Positions 1-10,026 of a stretch of DNA of 64,000 nt are shown piece after piece; positions within the stretch are counted from its first letter, which is position 1; every line of letters begins with the position of its first letter. The position numbers were made by a program, and so were the translations under genes. The notes under the pieces are model-generated. The model worked only from the letters and a program-made list of their open reading frames with translations, did not search any database and was not told where the DNA came from. The DNA lies in contig JAJEKV010000669.1 of assembly GCA_021234155.1 (NCBI GenBank), positions 57,543-121,542 on the forward strand. The letters run 5' to 3'. The stretch comes from Isoetes taiwanensis (lineage: Eukaryota; Streptophyta; Lycopodiopsida; Isoetales; Isoetaceae).

Positions 1-45
1 CCAAGAGTTGTCCTTTGGATGCAAAAAGATGCATTTTTTTTGGAT

Positions 46-640
46 TTAGATTGACTCTGAAGTCCTGCATAGAGAACAGATTTTTGCAAGCAATTCCACA
101 TGATTATTAGCATGAGAACCCAAGCAAAAGGTCATCCAGATACACTCTAAATTCTTGCAGACCATGGTTTTGAAAATGACATCCATTGCTCTTTGGAAGG
201 TAGCTGGAGCATTCATTAGGCCAAATGGCATCCTTTTCATAGCATAAGTACCCTGAGGGAGTGATAAATGAAGTCTTTGGCTGGTCTTCCTCTTTGATAC
301 TAATCTGGTTGAACCCTGAAAAACCATCCAAAAATGAGTACATGTCTTTTTCCCAGCAACAAAGATATAGAATTTCTTCCAAAAAGGCAAGGGATAACAA
401 TCTTTTATAGTGGCTTTGTTCAAATCTCGATAATCTATGCAAATTCTCAAAGTTCCATTCTTTTTTTCCACTGGAACAATGCAGGATACCCATTCAGGGT
501 TGATGATCTCTACAATGACACCTGCATCCAACATCTTATGCAATTCATCTTTGATTAGATCTAAAAGTGAAGCATTTATTCTTCTTAACTTCTGGAAAAC
601 AGGCTTACAGCCCTCCTTAATTTTAATTTCAAATTGACAT
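46..640 (-). pseudogene. Ty3 reverse transcriptase, N-terminal two thirds
   Basis: Ordered RT motifs are visible: ELHKMLDAGVIVEI, SPWVSCIVPVEKK-like text (PEWVSCIVPVEKKNGTLR), ICIDYRDLNKATIKDCYPLP and MPFGLMNAPATFQRAMD. The catalytic VYLDDLLLG motif (YLDD instead of YIDD/YVDD) is read in the overlapping frame at 107-493, so at least two frameshifts separate the blocks. The window ends before the thumb and connection regions. By family knowledge this enzyme copies element RNA in cytoplasmic particles; this copy cannot. Confidence 0.85.
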
Positions 641-890
641 ACCTCCTCTTTGATACCAATAAGCTCAGAATAATCCCAAGCAAACACATCACTTCTCTCT
701 TCAAAGAATTTATTGATCTCTTCCTTATTTTGTGTGTCAAAAAGATCTCCCACAAACAGAGTTCTTTCCTGGCCATGCTTGTTGATTATAACTTCATTGA
801 TTGCCTTTTCCTGGGATGCATTTATAACTAGGATGGGACAGAGCTCCTTAGCCTCATCCTCATCGAAATCTTCCTCTGGTATAGCTCCCT

Positions 891-1260
891 CAGATAAATA
901 AGTCATCAGAGTATCTCTGCACAAAGCATCAGCTTCCCAATTCTGCTCCCTTGGGATATGAGTAATTTCCCAAGAGGTAAAATGAGCAAGCATTCCCATT
1001 ACCTGGTTTCTCTGGAGCTCCATATCAGCATTCTTGGCTTGATATTCACCACTGTGAATCCCCATAGATATGTATAATTGAAATATCCATAGCTCTAGCT
1101 TCTTGGAGACCTGCAATCAAAGCCTTGTATTCTTTGCATTAGAAGTTATTTGGGGAAAAATTCTTCCTACCTTGGCCAAAAGTTTATTGGCGGTATCTTT
1201 TAATATAGGCTGAGATGAAGCTACATTCAATTTCTTTGATATTCCTCCATCAAACCATAA
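891..1260 (-). pseudogene. RNase H-like domain lying upstream of reverse transcriptase
   Basis: The domain starts at CLWFDGGISKKLNVASS (1257 downwards), which fits the first RNase H strand with its catalytic Asp. A +1 frameshift at about 1117-1130 separates it from IAGLQEARAMDISIIHIYGDSQ, which fits the helix and the second catalytic GDS motif. It ends with EITHIPREQNWEADALCR, matching the C-terminal N-x-x-A-D-A-L pattern. The same frame then runs on into the reverse transcriptase, so the RNase H-RT order is a property of the element and not a rearrangement at this point. The frameshift and an in-frame stop after the GDS block make it dead. Confidence 0.7.
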
Positions 1261-1598
1261 ACAACCTCTTACGCCATCTTCAAAGGGTAGTGCACACTCT
1301 CTAATTAAAGGGATCAACTCAATTTTCTTGGTGCTAGGAGTTGCTAGACTATATGATCCTAGTGGTTCTTCTATAAGCATTTCTTTGATAAAATGTACCT
1401 CGTCATTAAAGCCATAAGAACCATCTTGATTGTAGATTGTGGCCACTTGAGTGCCATTTGAAATGGTGCATCTCCCTTCGGACCAGATTGGCCTAGCATC
1501 AACTGTAGCCATCCACCTCCTTTCCAAAGCAAGAGATCATATATATGTCTGCGTATCTTCTCCTAGATCTTCAAAAGCAACAACAACAAAATTGGCGG

Positions 1599-1817
1599 CT
1601 ACAACAATACCTTCAAGGTGTTAGCGGGGACCTTGGTCACAATTCCAACTGGTGCTATCTTAGCATTAGAAAAAGATTTTAACAAGACAGATGACCTTTT
1701 ATCTATCTCGAAGTCCACATTTTTTTTCATAACATGATATGGCATGATATTCAAAGGTGAGCCTCCATCTAACAACACATTGGAAAAAGAATAACCTCCT
1801 AGAGTTCTTGAGCACAT
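1599..1817 (-). pseudogene. Ty3 retropepsin-like protease fragment
   Basis: An open stretch of 72 residues includes VLLDGGSPLNIMP, the expected form of the catalytic D-(S/T/G)-G motif of plant Ty3 aspartic proteases (IDGGSSVNIM type). It sits between the gag and RNase H segments, as expected for a protease domain. The catalytic aspartate is present, with glycine in place of the usual Ser/Thr. The segment is isolated by frameshifts on both sides and is non-functional. Confidence 0.7.
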
Positions 1818-2223
1818 AAAGGCACACGGATCCTCTTCATTTTGGGCCGAATAAGATTAGTGGCATTAGCAACACCTACACAAGCTCTTGCTTCACTAAA
1901 AGTAGTTTGTTGTAGTAACTTTTTCCTATAACCAGGTGCAATTTTTAACAATGTAAATAAGTCCACACTTACTTTAGAATTTTTTAGTAAAACATCCAAC
2001 TCATCAAGGTCATGATCTTTCTTACCCATATTTTTGTTGGGGAGGTGGAGCTATTTCTTGAGGAGGGACCTCTATAACAGTGGTGGTGGTGGAGTCTTTG
2101 ATCTCTTAAAATGCTCTGGAACAAACTTGGTAGGCTCAAGAGGTTTATGGGAATCGCCATACTTCTGGTTTGTACCACCATCACTTCTTCCGGTCTTTGG
2201 CATCTCAGTAGCTTGTACAAACC

Positions 2224-3333
2224 TTATAGAGCTAGTAGGCTCGCAAATCTTACATGGGGAGTTGCCTCGGACTTCTTTTCCCTCTCTTGCTTGGCAAAAT
2301 ATTCTTTAACGGTGCATCCGAGGTCGGTATGGCCAATTTCATTGCAAAAAGCACGATTTGGACATTCCCTACCAAAGTGACCTTTCTTTTTACATTTAGG
2401 ACATATTTGCCAATAACAAATGTTTGGATGTGAAGTTCTATTGCAATGAATACATTGAGGGTAAGTTCTACCTGCCGCTTGCCTTGAGCTCCACAAGTTG
2501 TTTGGTCACCTCTGCTAAAGCCTCGATCCACCTTTGTCAGTCCGCCTTGACTTCTAAAATCGAGAATCGGCTTCTTCTTTTTTCTTTTCTTTATGCCAAC
2601 GATAAATAGGGGATGAATGGTGAGATTCATAATGACCATCAGTGGCATCAGGGGTAAAAGGATCATGATGAAAGCTATGGTGTTTTTACGGTAGAATAGA
2701 AAACATTTTGGTCAATTCAGTGGTCTTGGCAAAAACTTTGTAGATGGAATCAAAACCTTACAGCAGCTTGAATCTTGATAAGCTTCGTGAATTTTCTGGT
2801 GCGGAAGATAAGCCTTTAATGAAGGAGGATACCAAAAAGAGTGTGGGAACAAGTGACTTGAACTTTTGGCATCTATTCATGAAGGTACTAAATCTCTCCT
2901 TATCTTGGCTCACACTTTCACCTGCATAAATAGAGAAATTTTGCAACTCATTAACAAGGTCTTTAGGAGCAAAGACGCGTTTTCCAAACCTGTCCAAAAA
3001 CTTGGTGACAAGATCATCCCAAGAAGTGGTTCCCATAAGCTTCTCATAAGTCCAAGCACCGACTTCACTTTCCTCTTTAAAACACTTTTTGAATCCTTTT
3101 TTGAAGCCAAAGTCCCCTGTAATAGTCTTCAAAGACTTTTAGAAAGGTATTAGCACTCATCTTTGGAATCAAAAGTAGGCAATGGGATAGGCATATTCAA
3201 CTCAAACCGATAAGGCAAGCTTTGAAGTAATCCACTTGCAAAATTAGGGGAAGAGGTCTATCTCTAAAGGGGTTCTGAAGTCTCTGATCTTCCATTGGTT
3301 CTGTTCTGCTGGAAACTTTTGTTTTGGAGCCAT
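2224..3333 (-). pseudogene. Ty3 gag-like gene with zinc knuckle (frameshifted)
   Basis: A likely start is the ATG at 3333 (MAPKQKFPAEQNQW); that frame stops within about 25 codons and continues in other frames. The segment at 2758-3132 looks like a retrotransposon gag capsid region (TSWDDLVTKFLDRFG, then FMNRCQKFKSLVP). The segment at 2224-2496 carries a nucleic-acid-binding knuckle CPKCKKKGHFGREC (C-X2-C-X4-H-X4-C) preceded by a second cysteine/histidine-rich stretch. Gag normally packages element RNA. The reading frame is interrupted, so no capsid protein is expected. Confidence 0.75.
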
Positions 3334-4700
3334 GAGTTCGAAAATCCGGTAGAAATCTCGGTAGAACCTCCAAAATGTTGACCCTAAAGCGGCTTAAGGA
3401 TCAACCACAAGGAACCAACTTGAGCTTTCACTCAAATTGGGGTTAGAACCTCCAGATCACTTAAGGTGATCAATCTATGCAAGCAAATTTCAATGAAAAG
3501 TCCAAAAACTTGAAGTTTTGTACCTTTCCCATTTCCAGAAATTGACACCTTTGTCAAAACAGTTGTGGTATTGATATGCAAATCGATTTTTTGAGTCAAC
3601 CCACTTTGTAGACTTAGTCAGAAAAGATGTAGGTACTCAATGGTAAAGCTTCGACCAAGTCGAAACATAGTTTGTGAGTTATTCAAGCTCAAAGTGCGGT
3701 CAAAATTTGGTCAATAGCAGTCAAATCTGAAAACAGTGATCAGAGATTGGGGTTTTGGAGTTGCCAGACGAGTTGTTGAGAATCTCCAAAGCAAATGTGC
3801 TTTAATGATGATAAGGAATCTAGGCAAATGGTCAGATTGTCATCTGGATAAGCAAAAGTAATTTTTGTATTTGGATTTGGCAAAATCTGATCAAGAATAG
3901 TCAAGAGTGCAAAAATTTCTAACTCAAGTTGTGAGTGGGATTTTTTGGATTTTTCAAGACATATAGGTTCCAGATGCTTCAAGGATTGATGGCAAATGGA
4001 TCAAAGGTAATCAAAAGTACTCAGGGATTTTCTATAAAATTTTGAGCAGAGGAAAAATTGTAAAGGATCATAACGAGATAATTTCTTGAGATAGGCATCA
4101 AATTTCATTGATAGGAATGTAAATCAATCGTAATAATGTTGGATAATAATAATTCAAGTACTTCAAAATCAACTTGGTCAATAAAAGTTTCAATAGATAA
4201 TTTCCAACCAAATCTCTTGTGACTTGATGGGGAGTACTTCGAGACTTCCAAAATCCTTTCGGTCATGCTCGGCAATGATCACGATAGAAGGTTTGTACGC
4301 CACGGGCCTTCAAGAAAATTCTTTTGTCGAATCCCATGTTTTTATCTTAGTTTTCAAATGTTTGCTTAATCTTAGCCTTGATTGATGGGTTTATTCGGTT
4401 CATAAAGAGTGGGAAGGTCAAAATAGGTAGGTTCCGAGGGTTACGGTGCCAACCGGCGAGATTCGAGGTGGAAGCAGAAATTTAGGGTTCTTGGCTGTAT
4501 TTTCTCGAGAAATATAGCGATCACGATTTCGTATTTTTTGCCCGTATATCCATGGAATATGCTGTATTTTTTATTTTTGCAAAGCTAGGCCATGGTTTTA
4601 AAAGGTCACTTATAGAAAATTGAAGAGGTGGATCACTTTAGCAATGGCAACCCTAATTTTTCTTTGGGAATATGCTAAGTCCTTGGGCATAATGGTCAAG
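3334..4700. other. Leader/LTR-side DNA of the Ty3 element, no gene seen
   Basis: AT-rich sequence upstream of the gag start. It probably includes the untranslated leader and perhaps the 5' LTR, but I found no second copy in the window to define LTR ends. The only long open frame (3740-3982, minus) has no recognisable motif. Confidence 0.4.
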
Positions 4701-7080
4701 AATATTCCATAAAGTATACAAGTGGCATGGCATAATGGTAAGGAATTGCAAAAGGGTCTTGGCTAGGGAAATTTGCAAAAACAAATGTCATATGAAGTGG
4801 GAAAGTATAGAGGCAATGGGGGAATGTGGATGTAATGGAGAAAGGGAAATTTGGGTAAGGCAAAATAAGGTAGGCAAGGGTAAACAAAAAGGAGGGTATG
4901 GGTGTGGGAAGAAATGGCTAGAAAATCTCAATGGATAGAGATAGAATATGAACAATGATTGGATGAGAATGGCTAAGGGATAAAATCAAGCACCATGGGG
5001 TCTTCCAAACTCTTTGACTTCCAATCTTCAAAAAATGTCTTCCAAACTTCATAACCCAGAATCTTCTAGAGCATACTTTTTGACTAAGCATTTTGACCTC
5101 AAATAAAGTACCTCATGTAAATTTGAACCTCGAGCACTTGTTGACCTGAAGAAGGAACATCCTTTGACCTCCATATCAATGTTAAATGCCAAGAGTCTTC
5201 CAAACTTTGACCTAGTCTTCTAAAGTAAATTGACCTAGTTTGAATGCATAGACCACAATTAGCATGTTGCCCTTTGGGGGCAACACTTGGTATGGCATAG
5301 GTAGACATATGTGCTCCATACATTTTCCTCAATTATAGAGGCAGTTCGACTGTAGAATATGCCCATTCTGAAATCTCAATGAGCATTTGCTATGAAAAGT
5401 GCATGCTATGAAATCTCATGTCTACATTTCCGAACCCAAATGAATCGAAGATGCTCAACTATTAAAAGACCACATTCAGTAAAAAGAAACGCAGAATATA
5501 CATTTCAAAATCACAAAATAAAAACCAAAAGAGGTACCTGTAAAGTTTACCAGAAGGGCCTGCATATAGGTGCTTGAAGGATGAAACAGAGTGGTATGAG
5601 AAATGTGAAGATAGTGCTTAGCTTGTTAAACGAACTGTCTTCAAGATTTATATGTTATAGTTCAGAAATGGTCTAAGAACATCTCAAACTGGCGGCAAAG
5701 AAACAATGGTTTCCGTGATACTTCACGGCTTTGCATTTCATTTTGATGGGAACGTCAATTCTTCCTCGCCTTGACCACCGCAAATTTTTTTATAGAGGTG
5801 TAGATGTGCTTATCTATGCACAACTCTACCCAAAAAACGCAATAATGAGCATCCATGTAATGCCTCTTGAAGAAAATAAATAGCACGGTCTAATTATGTT
5901 GAAGTTCTTATGCATAGGAGCAGCATACACAATTGCCCAATGATACCTAGCCCATAGACCTTTGCCTTTTTGTATTAAGTCACTGTCCATTCCATCTGTG
6001 ACTTCAAGACTTCTTCCCAAATTCCTCTTTTGTTCTTCACAAACATCAACTATTTCGGGCTCAATTGAATTGCATGTCACTTCAGATATTTATTTGAGTC
6101 ATTTTCAGTGCAGCAGAAATCACTTCTTCCTCACTTTTTTCTAAAGAAACAGATCCATGACATAGAGATTTGCGGATCAAAATAACAAAAAGCACAACTT
6201 ACCAAAATGACATTCAGCCATAGAGGCACGTCAAGCCCATCTCTTGCACGTCTAAACACTGAAGAATGCCCAGTTTGTTGCACAAATATAGCACAACGAC
6301 CTTTGTTCTCTTACCTGGTTTCAAAGAATCTAGATCAAAAACCACATTTTTCAATCCGGTGACAAAACCTTGAATGATTTATAACTGCAATCATGAGCAA
6401 CCATGTCACGCATGCAGAGAATAAGCGGGATTAGAAATCCGGAATAGATAACCCCCAGTCACGAAATTCTAAAATCGAAATCATATGAAACCAATTTTCT
6501 GCGATTTTAGGATATCAGAATTTTTTTCCGATGGCTAAACTCCCTAAAATCTTAGGATATCGGGCTAAAAAAAATTCCAAAAAAGTTTTTGGGCAAACCT
6601 GAAAATCTTAAATTAAAAGGGTTGATTCTCTTAACCATAATATGATGTTATGTGTAAAATGTGACCATCAATAGCAATTGTGTACTATTGAAATATTATA
6701 ACTTACACTGATGATTGATGGGCCAATGAACTTAATCTTGATGCCCATTTGACGACAGATTTTTTTTTTTTTTTTTTTTTGGGGGTGGGTGTTAAATGGA
6801 GAGGTACTTAATTAGAGAATTCAATGAAATGCAACTTTCAAGCACTAGGGACGTACCAAGTGTTCCCAACATTGTTTCGATAATTACGTGAGTCAAAAAG
6901 AGAAATATTCGTAGCAGTCTTAGCCGGCGAGATAAATTTTGTGTAGATATTATTATATTTCAAACTAGTTATGGTGCCCATCGTTGATGGGCTAGGGTTG
7001 TTAGATTTATAAGTTAGCTATTTGGACCTTGCCTGCTAGCAGGCTTTCTTAGCCCAAATGGATTGGATGAAATAGAGATA
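4701..7080. other. AT-rich intergenic DNA, one possible minus-strand exon
   Basis: No convincing gene. A minus-strand open stretch at 5826-6080 (TCNSIEPEIVDVCEEQKRN, GLWARYHWAIVYAAPMHK) has protein-like composition and could be an exon or exon relic. It has no partner exons I can join and no family I recognise. A poly(T) run lies at 6763-6780. Confidence 0.3.
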
Positions 7081-7098
7081 GAGGTGATCTACTTGCTC

Positions 7099-7345
7099 AG
7101 GTTGAAGATATGTCAATGATGAACCTATAGATGTATGATATGTGCATTTGACATTTTATATCTTCATAGTTAGGTTGAAGATATGTCAATGATGAACCTA
7201 TAGATGTATGATATGTGCATTTGACATTTTATATCTTCATAGTTATGGTGCCCGACGTCGTTGATTTGTTAATGGTGAACTTGTAGATGTATGTTGTGTG
7301 CATTTGACATTTTATATGTTCATGGTTATGGTGCCCGACGTTATT
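7099..7345. repeat. Tandem repeat, 73-bp unit, two near-perfect copies plus a degenerate third
   Basis: The block starting AGGTTGAAGATATGTCAATG at 7099 repeats at 7172 with almost no change through TTTATATCTTCATAGTTA. A diverged third copy follows, ending GTTCATGGTTATGGTGCCCG. The near identity of copies one and two indicates a recent local duplication. Confidence 0.85.
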
Positions 7346-8204
7346 GGGCATAAGCTGAGAACCTACAAATGATTTACTTGCGTGCAAAAACCTAGAACCA
7401 ACATTCCACCCTTAAAGTTGTTGGCTTAGGTCAGGGTTGTTTCTTTAGTAGACTTAACCTCTGGTTACGTTTTGTCTTCAACCTATAACTTTTTATTCAT
7501 ACTACTTTCAACAACAACTAAGCTACAACATCCACATAATTATATTAAGCTTCGCATTGTGTTTGACATGCATAGGGGAGGCATTTTAGTATTACTATTT
7601 TAGCATTATATATTGATGCATTTAGTGTCTTTTCATCTGTGATTGTAGGTCTAATGCAATTGTGAAAAATCGTGTGCGTTGAAAAACCCTTTGCTTCTTT
7701 TCCATAATGACTTGTCTATCTTCAACAGCCTTCCCTGAACACCACAATGCCTTGAAAACTTCATTGGTATATGGTTCATGGAAAACACAGTACAGAAATG
7801 GCAAGCTCCATGATTTTTATTGTTCCTAGAGACTGTCAAGTTCCAAAAGTGTGAATAATCGATCATTGTAAAATAAAAATGATTCATAATTAGCTCAAGT
7901 CCAACATATAATACAGACAGGCACAACTCCAGCAAGAAACTTTAAATAAAAAATCATATGTTATATGTTTTCTTTTGGACTTGTAACAGAATCCACAGAC
8001 ATTTTTATATTAATGCCTTGAAGCAATAATATAGTCTCTTTCATCGTGAGTGCTGAATAGACATTTGGCTCAGCTACATGCTTGAGCATGACAGGAACAT
8101 TGGAATAACATGAGTTGATATATAATATGCACTGGAATGTTTGCTTATGCATAACAAAAATGTTACACTTTGGGCAAATAAAGCCTTTGGGTTAGGTACC
8201 CATT
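7346..8204. other. Intergenic DNA downstream of the 8.2-9.4 kb gene
   Basis: Two minus-strand open stretches (7622-7804 and 7961-8152) have protein-like composition (PYTNEVFKALWCSGKAVEDR; VPVMLKHVAEPNVYSALTM). They might be further exons or 3' untranslated sequence of the gene at 8205-9385, but no phase-consistent splice joins them to it. Confidence 0.3.
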
Positions 8205-9385
8205 TCATTGGGTTTGGAGCCTTGTTTCATGAACTGGAGGTATTCTTGTTTCCTTAGCTCCAATGAAAGCAAAAAAGGAATGAGCAGACCTGAGCTTATT
8301 CTGTAGGTGGCAGAGAAATAAACTGTGCTCCTGCATTGTTCGTGCCTCTACATCTGTTCAAAGGATGATTTGGAAAATTAGCGTATAACTCGCATCACTG
8401 TTAATTATAAGTCAGGAAAATATTAGAAATATAAATAGCATAGTACAGATGATTCAATGCGTCAGGATTGGTCACCAAATCATCAAACTGAACTGCCTAA
8501 TACTACTCTAAAAAAATATTGTGAAGGGCCTTAATTTCCATAAATAGATGGTCAATTAAACTGCTATAAAGGGCAAAAGAAGCAAATGTATTACTTTATT
8601 AGAAAGGTCTAGCACTGCAATGAGAGGCAAAAGAGATAGATGTAATTGCTTTTAATTCGCAAGGAAAATGGAAAATAGAAGCTTAAATTTCTGAACAGAG
8701 TTCTTCGTGCCATGGCATAATCAAATCTGAGATGATATAGGTGTTTTGGTAGAAAAGAACTCACCTGCATTGGAATATGTAATGGAATACTTTTTAGGGT
8801 CTACATGGTTAGTACTGCTAATCTGTGTTTGAAGGGCTTTCGCAAACCTGCCCGTAAAACTTTGTCGTGTATGCCAAGCGAAAGGTCTCTGCAGCTTCTC
8901 TATAGGCCACTAAAAGGTCCTCTATAGCTCATCAAATTTACCGTTCTTAACAAAATGCTGGGAAGAACAAAATGTAATAGATGTAAAAAAAGAAGCCATT
9001 CTCCTCCACCTATTGACATAGGAACAATGTAGTACCTGCAAACAAAGGCATAAAGATGTACTGTGTCTTTAGATACCTCTTTTTCCTCGCAAAAAGCGGT
9101 AGGGAGACAGACAGCCATTTTCTTCAAGCAAGTAATCAAGTTAATAATCCCAGATGCCTTAAAGAACGTTTATGCAATTGAACAAAGAAGAAAAACCCGA
9201 GCAAAAGCGAAGTTAAATGCATGCTTAATGAACATTAAACCCTAGAAAAACTTACGCGGGGAGACATAGTGATTATCAACAGCCGAGAGGGCCGATGGGT
9301 TGCTTGGAGGCTGTGAGAAGGGTTTGAAGCGATGGTGTTGTGGCCTCCATGAGAATTTGCTTCTCGCACTTCCGTTGAGACTCAT
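8205..9385 (-). CDS. Unidentified small plant gene, three coding exons (about 137 aa)
   Basis: Model built from splice sites and phase. Exon 1 is 9256-9385 (starts MSLNGSARSKFSW; donor GTAAGT). Exon 2 is 8765-8899 (acceptor after CCTATAG; KLQRPFAWHTRQSFTGRFAK; donor GTGAGT). Exon 3 is 8205-8353 (acceptor AACAG; VEARTMQEHSLFLCHLQNK; TGA at 8205). All junctions are phase 1 and the total is 414 nt, giving 137 residues. The protein is basic and Ser/Pro-rich at the N terminus. I see no signal peptide, membrane segment or known motif and cannot name a family. A telo-box and a site II motif lie upstream, typical of growth-linked housekeeping genes. Exon 1 has an extra frameshifted copy just upstream. 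The model is consistent but needs transcript support. Confidence 0.55.
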
Positions 9386-9706
9386 TTTGAGGATGCGAAA
9401 AAAAAGAAGAAGAAATGGGCGCCTTCTTGATCGGATGCCCTTCTAAAAGCCTGGATGCACAGATCACTTAAAAATGCAAGGGCGGCTTACGACGGCTTTG
9501 GGAAGACGAAGGAAAACTTCGGGCTGCTTGGAGGCTGAGAAGGGTTTGAAGCGATGGTGTTTGTGGCCTCCATGAGAATTTCCTTCTGCACTTCCGTTGA
9601 GACTCATTTTGAGGATGCGAAAAGAAGAAGAAATGGGCGCCTTCTTGATCGGATGCCCTTCTAAAGCCGGATGCACAGATCACTTAAAAATGCAAGGGCA
9701 GCTACT
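9297..9706. repeat. Direct duplication (about 190 bp) covering the gene's first exon
   Basis: A block beginning TTGCTTGGAGGCTG at about 9300 recurs at about 9524 (offset about 224 bp). Both copies run to GATCACTTAAAAATGCAAGG. Each copy contains, on the minus strand, an ATG followed by SLNGSA: at 9385 in the proximal copy and 9607 in the distal copy. Small indels put the distal copy into a different frame that stops early, so it can act only as leader or as an upstream ORF. Confidence 0.85.
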
Positions 9707-9762
9707 GGAGGAGGAGCTAGCAGCTCGAAGGTGCTACTGCCGCCCTAGACCCTAGCCAAAAA

Positions 9763-9838
9763 AAACCCTAGAATTTTACGTGGCGTCATCTCTTCCATTG
9801 ATTTCATCAAATCTGGGCCGTCGAAAATTTTAGGGTTT
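9763..9838. promoter_or_regulatory. Telo-box and site II promoter module
   Basis: AAACCCTAG (telo-box) is at 9763-9771. TGGGCC (site II core) is at 9814-9819. TAGGGTTT, the telo-box on the other strand, is at about 9831. In plants this combination is a known promoter signature of ribosomal-protein, PCNA and other growth-linked genes. It lies upstream of the minus-strand gene at 8205-9385, separated from its ATG by the duplicated exon. Assignment to that gene is inference from position. Confidence 0.55.
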
Positions 9839-10026
9839 TATACACGACATACACTAAAACTTTATAATAAAGGATGTATGTATTCTCAAAACGATAAAAT
9901 GCTTCAAATTAGGCAGTACAAAAATTTCTCCATTCTTTTCATAATTACAATTGCTGCTTCAATTTTCATATGTGGAAAACTGACATGACCATAACGAAAT
10001 GTTCAGTAAAGAGAAATGTTCCAGGG
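9839..10026. other. Short spacer between metalloproteinase 3' end and downstream promoter
   Basis: About 190 bp of AT-rich DNA that should hold the 3' untranslated region of the metalloproteinase gene, which is transcribed towards it. No distinctive motif beyond AT-rich polyadenylation-type sequence. Confidence 0.4.

Larger units (their letters stand above)
1..3333 (-). mobile_element. Decayed Ty3/gypsy retrotransposon, 5' two thirds, cut by window edge
   Basis: Read on the minus strand, the order is a gag-like protein with a CCHC knuckle, a retropepsin-like stretch, an RNase H-like domain and a reverse transcriptase that runs off the window at base 1. The frame is broken several times by indels and stops, so the copy is dead. 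Placing RNase H upstream of reverse transcriptase is not the usual Ty3 order (RT, RNase H, integrase). The upstream domain resembles the extra 'archaeal-type' RNase H of plant Tat/Ogre elements, which in the elements I know lies downstream of RT. No LTR pair can be seen because the 3' part is outside. I could not assign a primer-binding site upstream of gag. Confidence 0.85.

Noticed and set aside
9276-9683. Basic minus-strand ORFs starting MICAS in both copies of the duplication
   Set aside because: They read the duplicated exon in a frame different from the spliced model and lead to no splice donor in phase.
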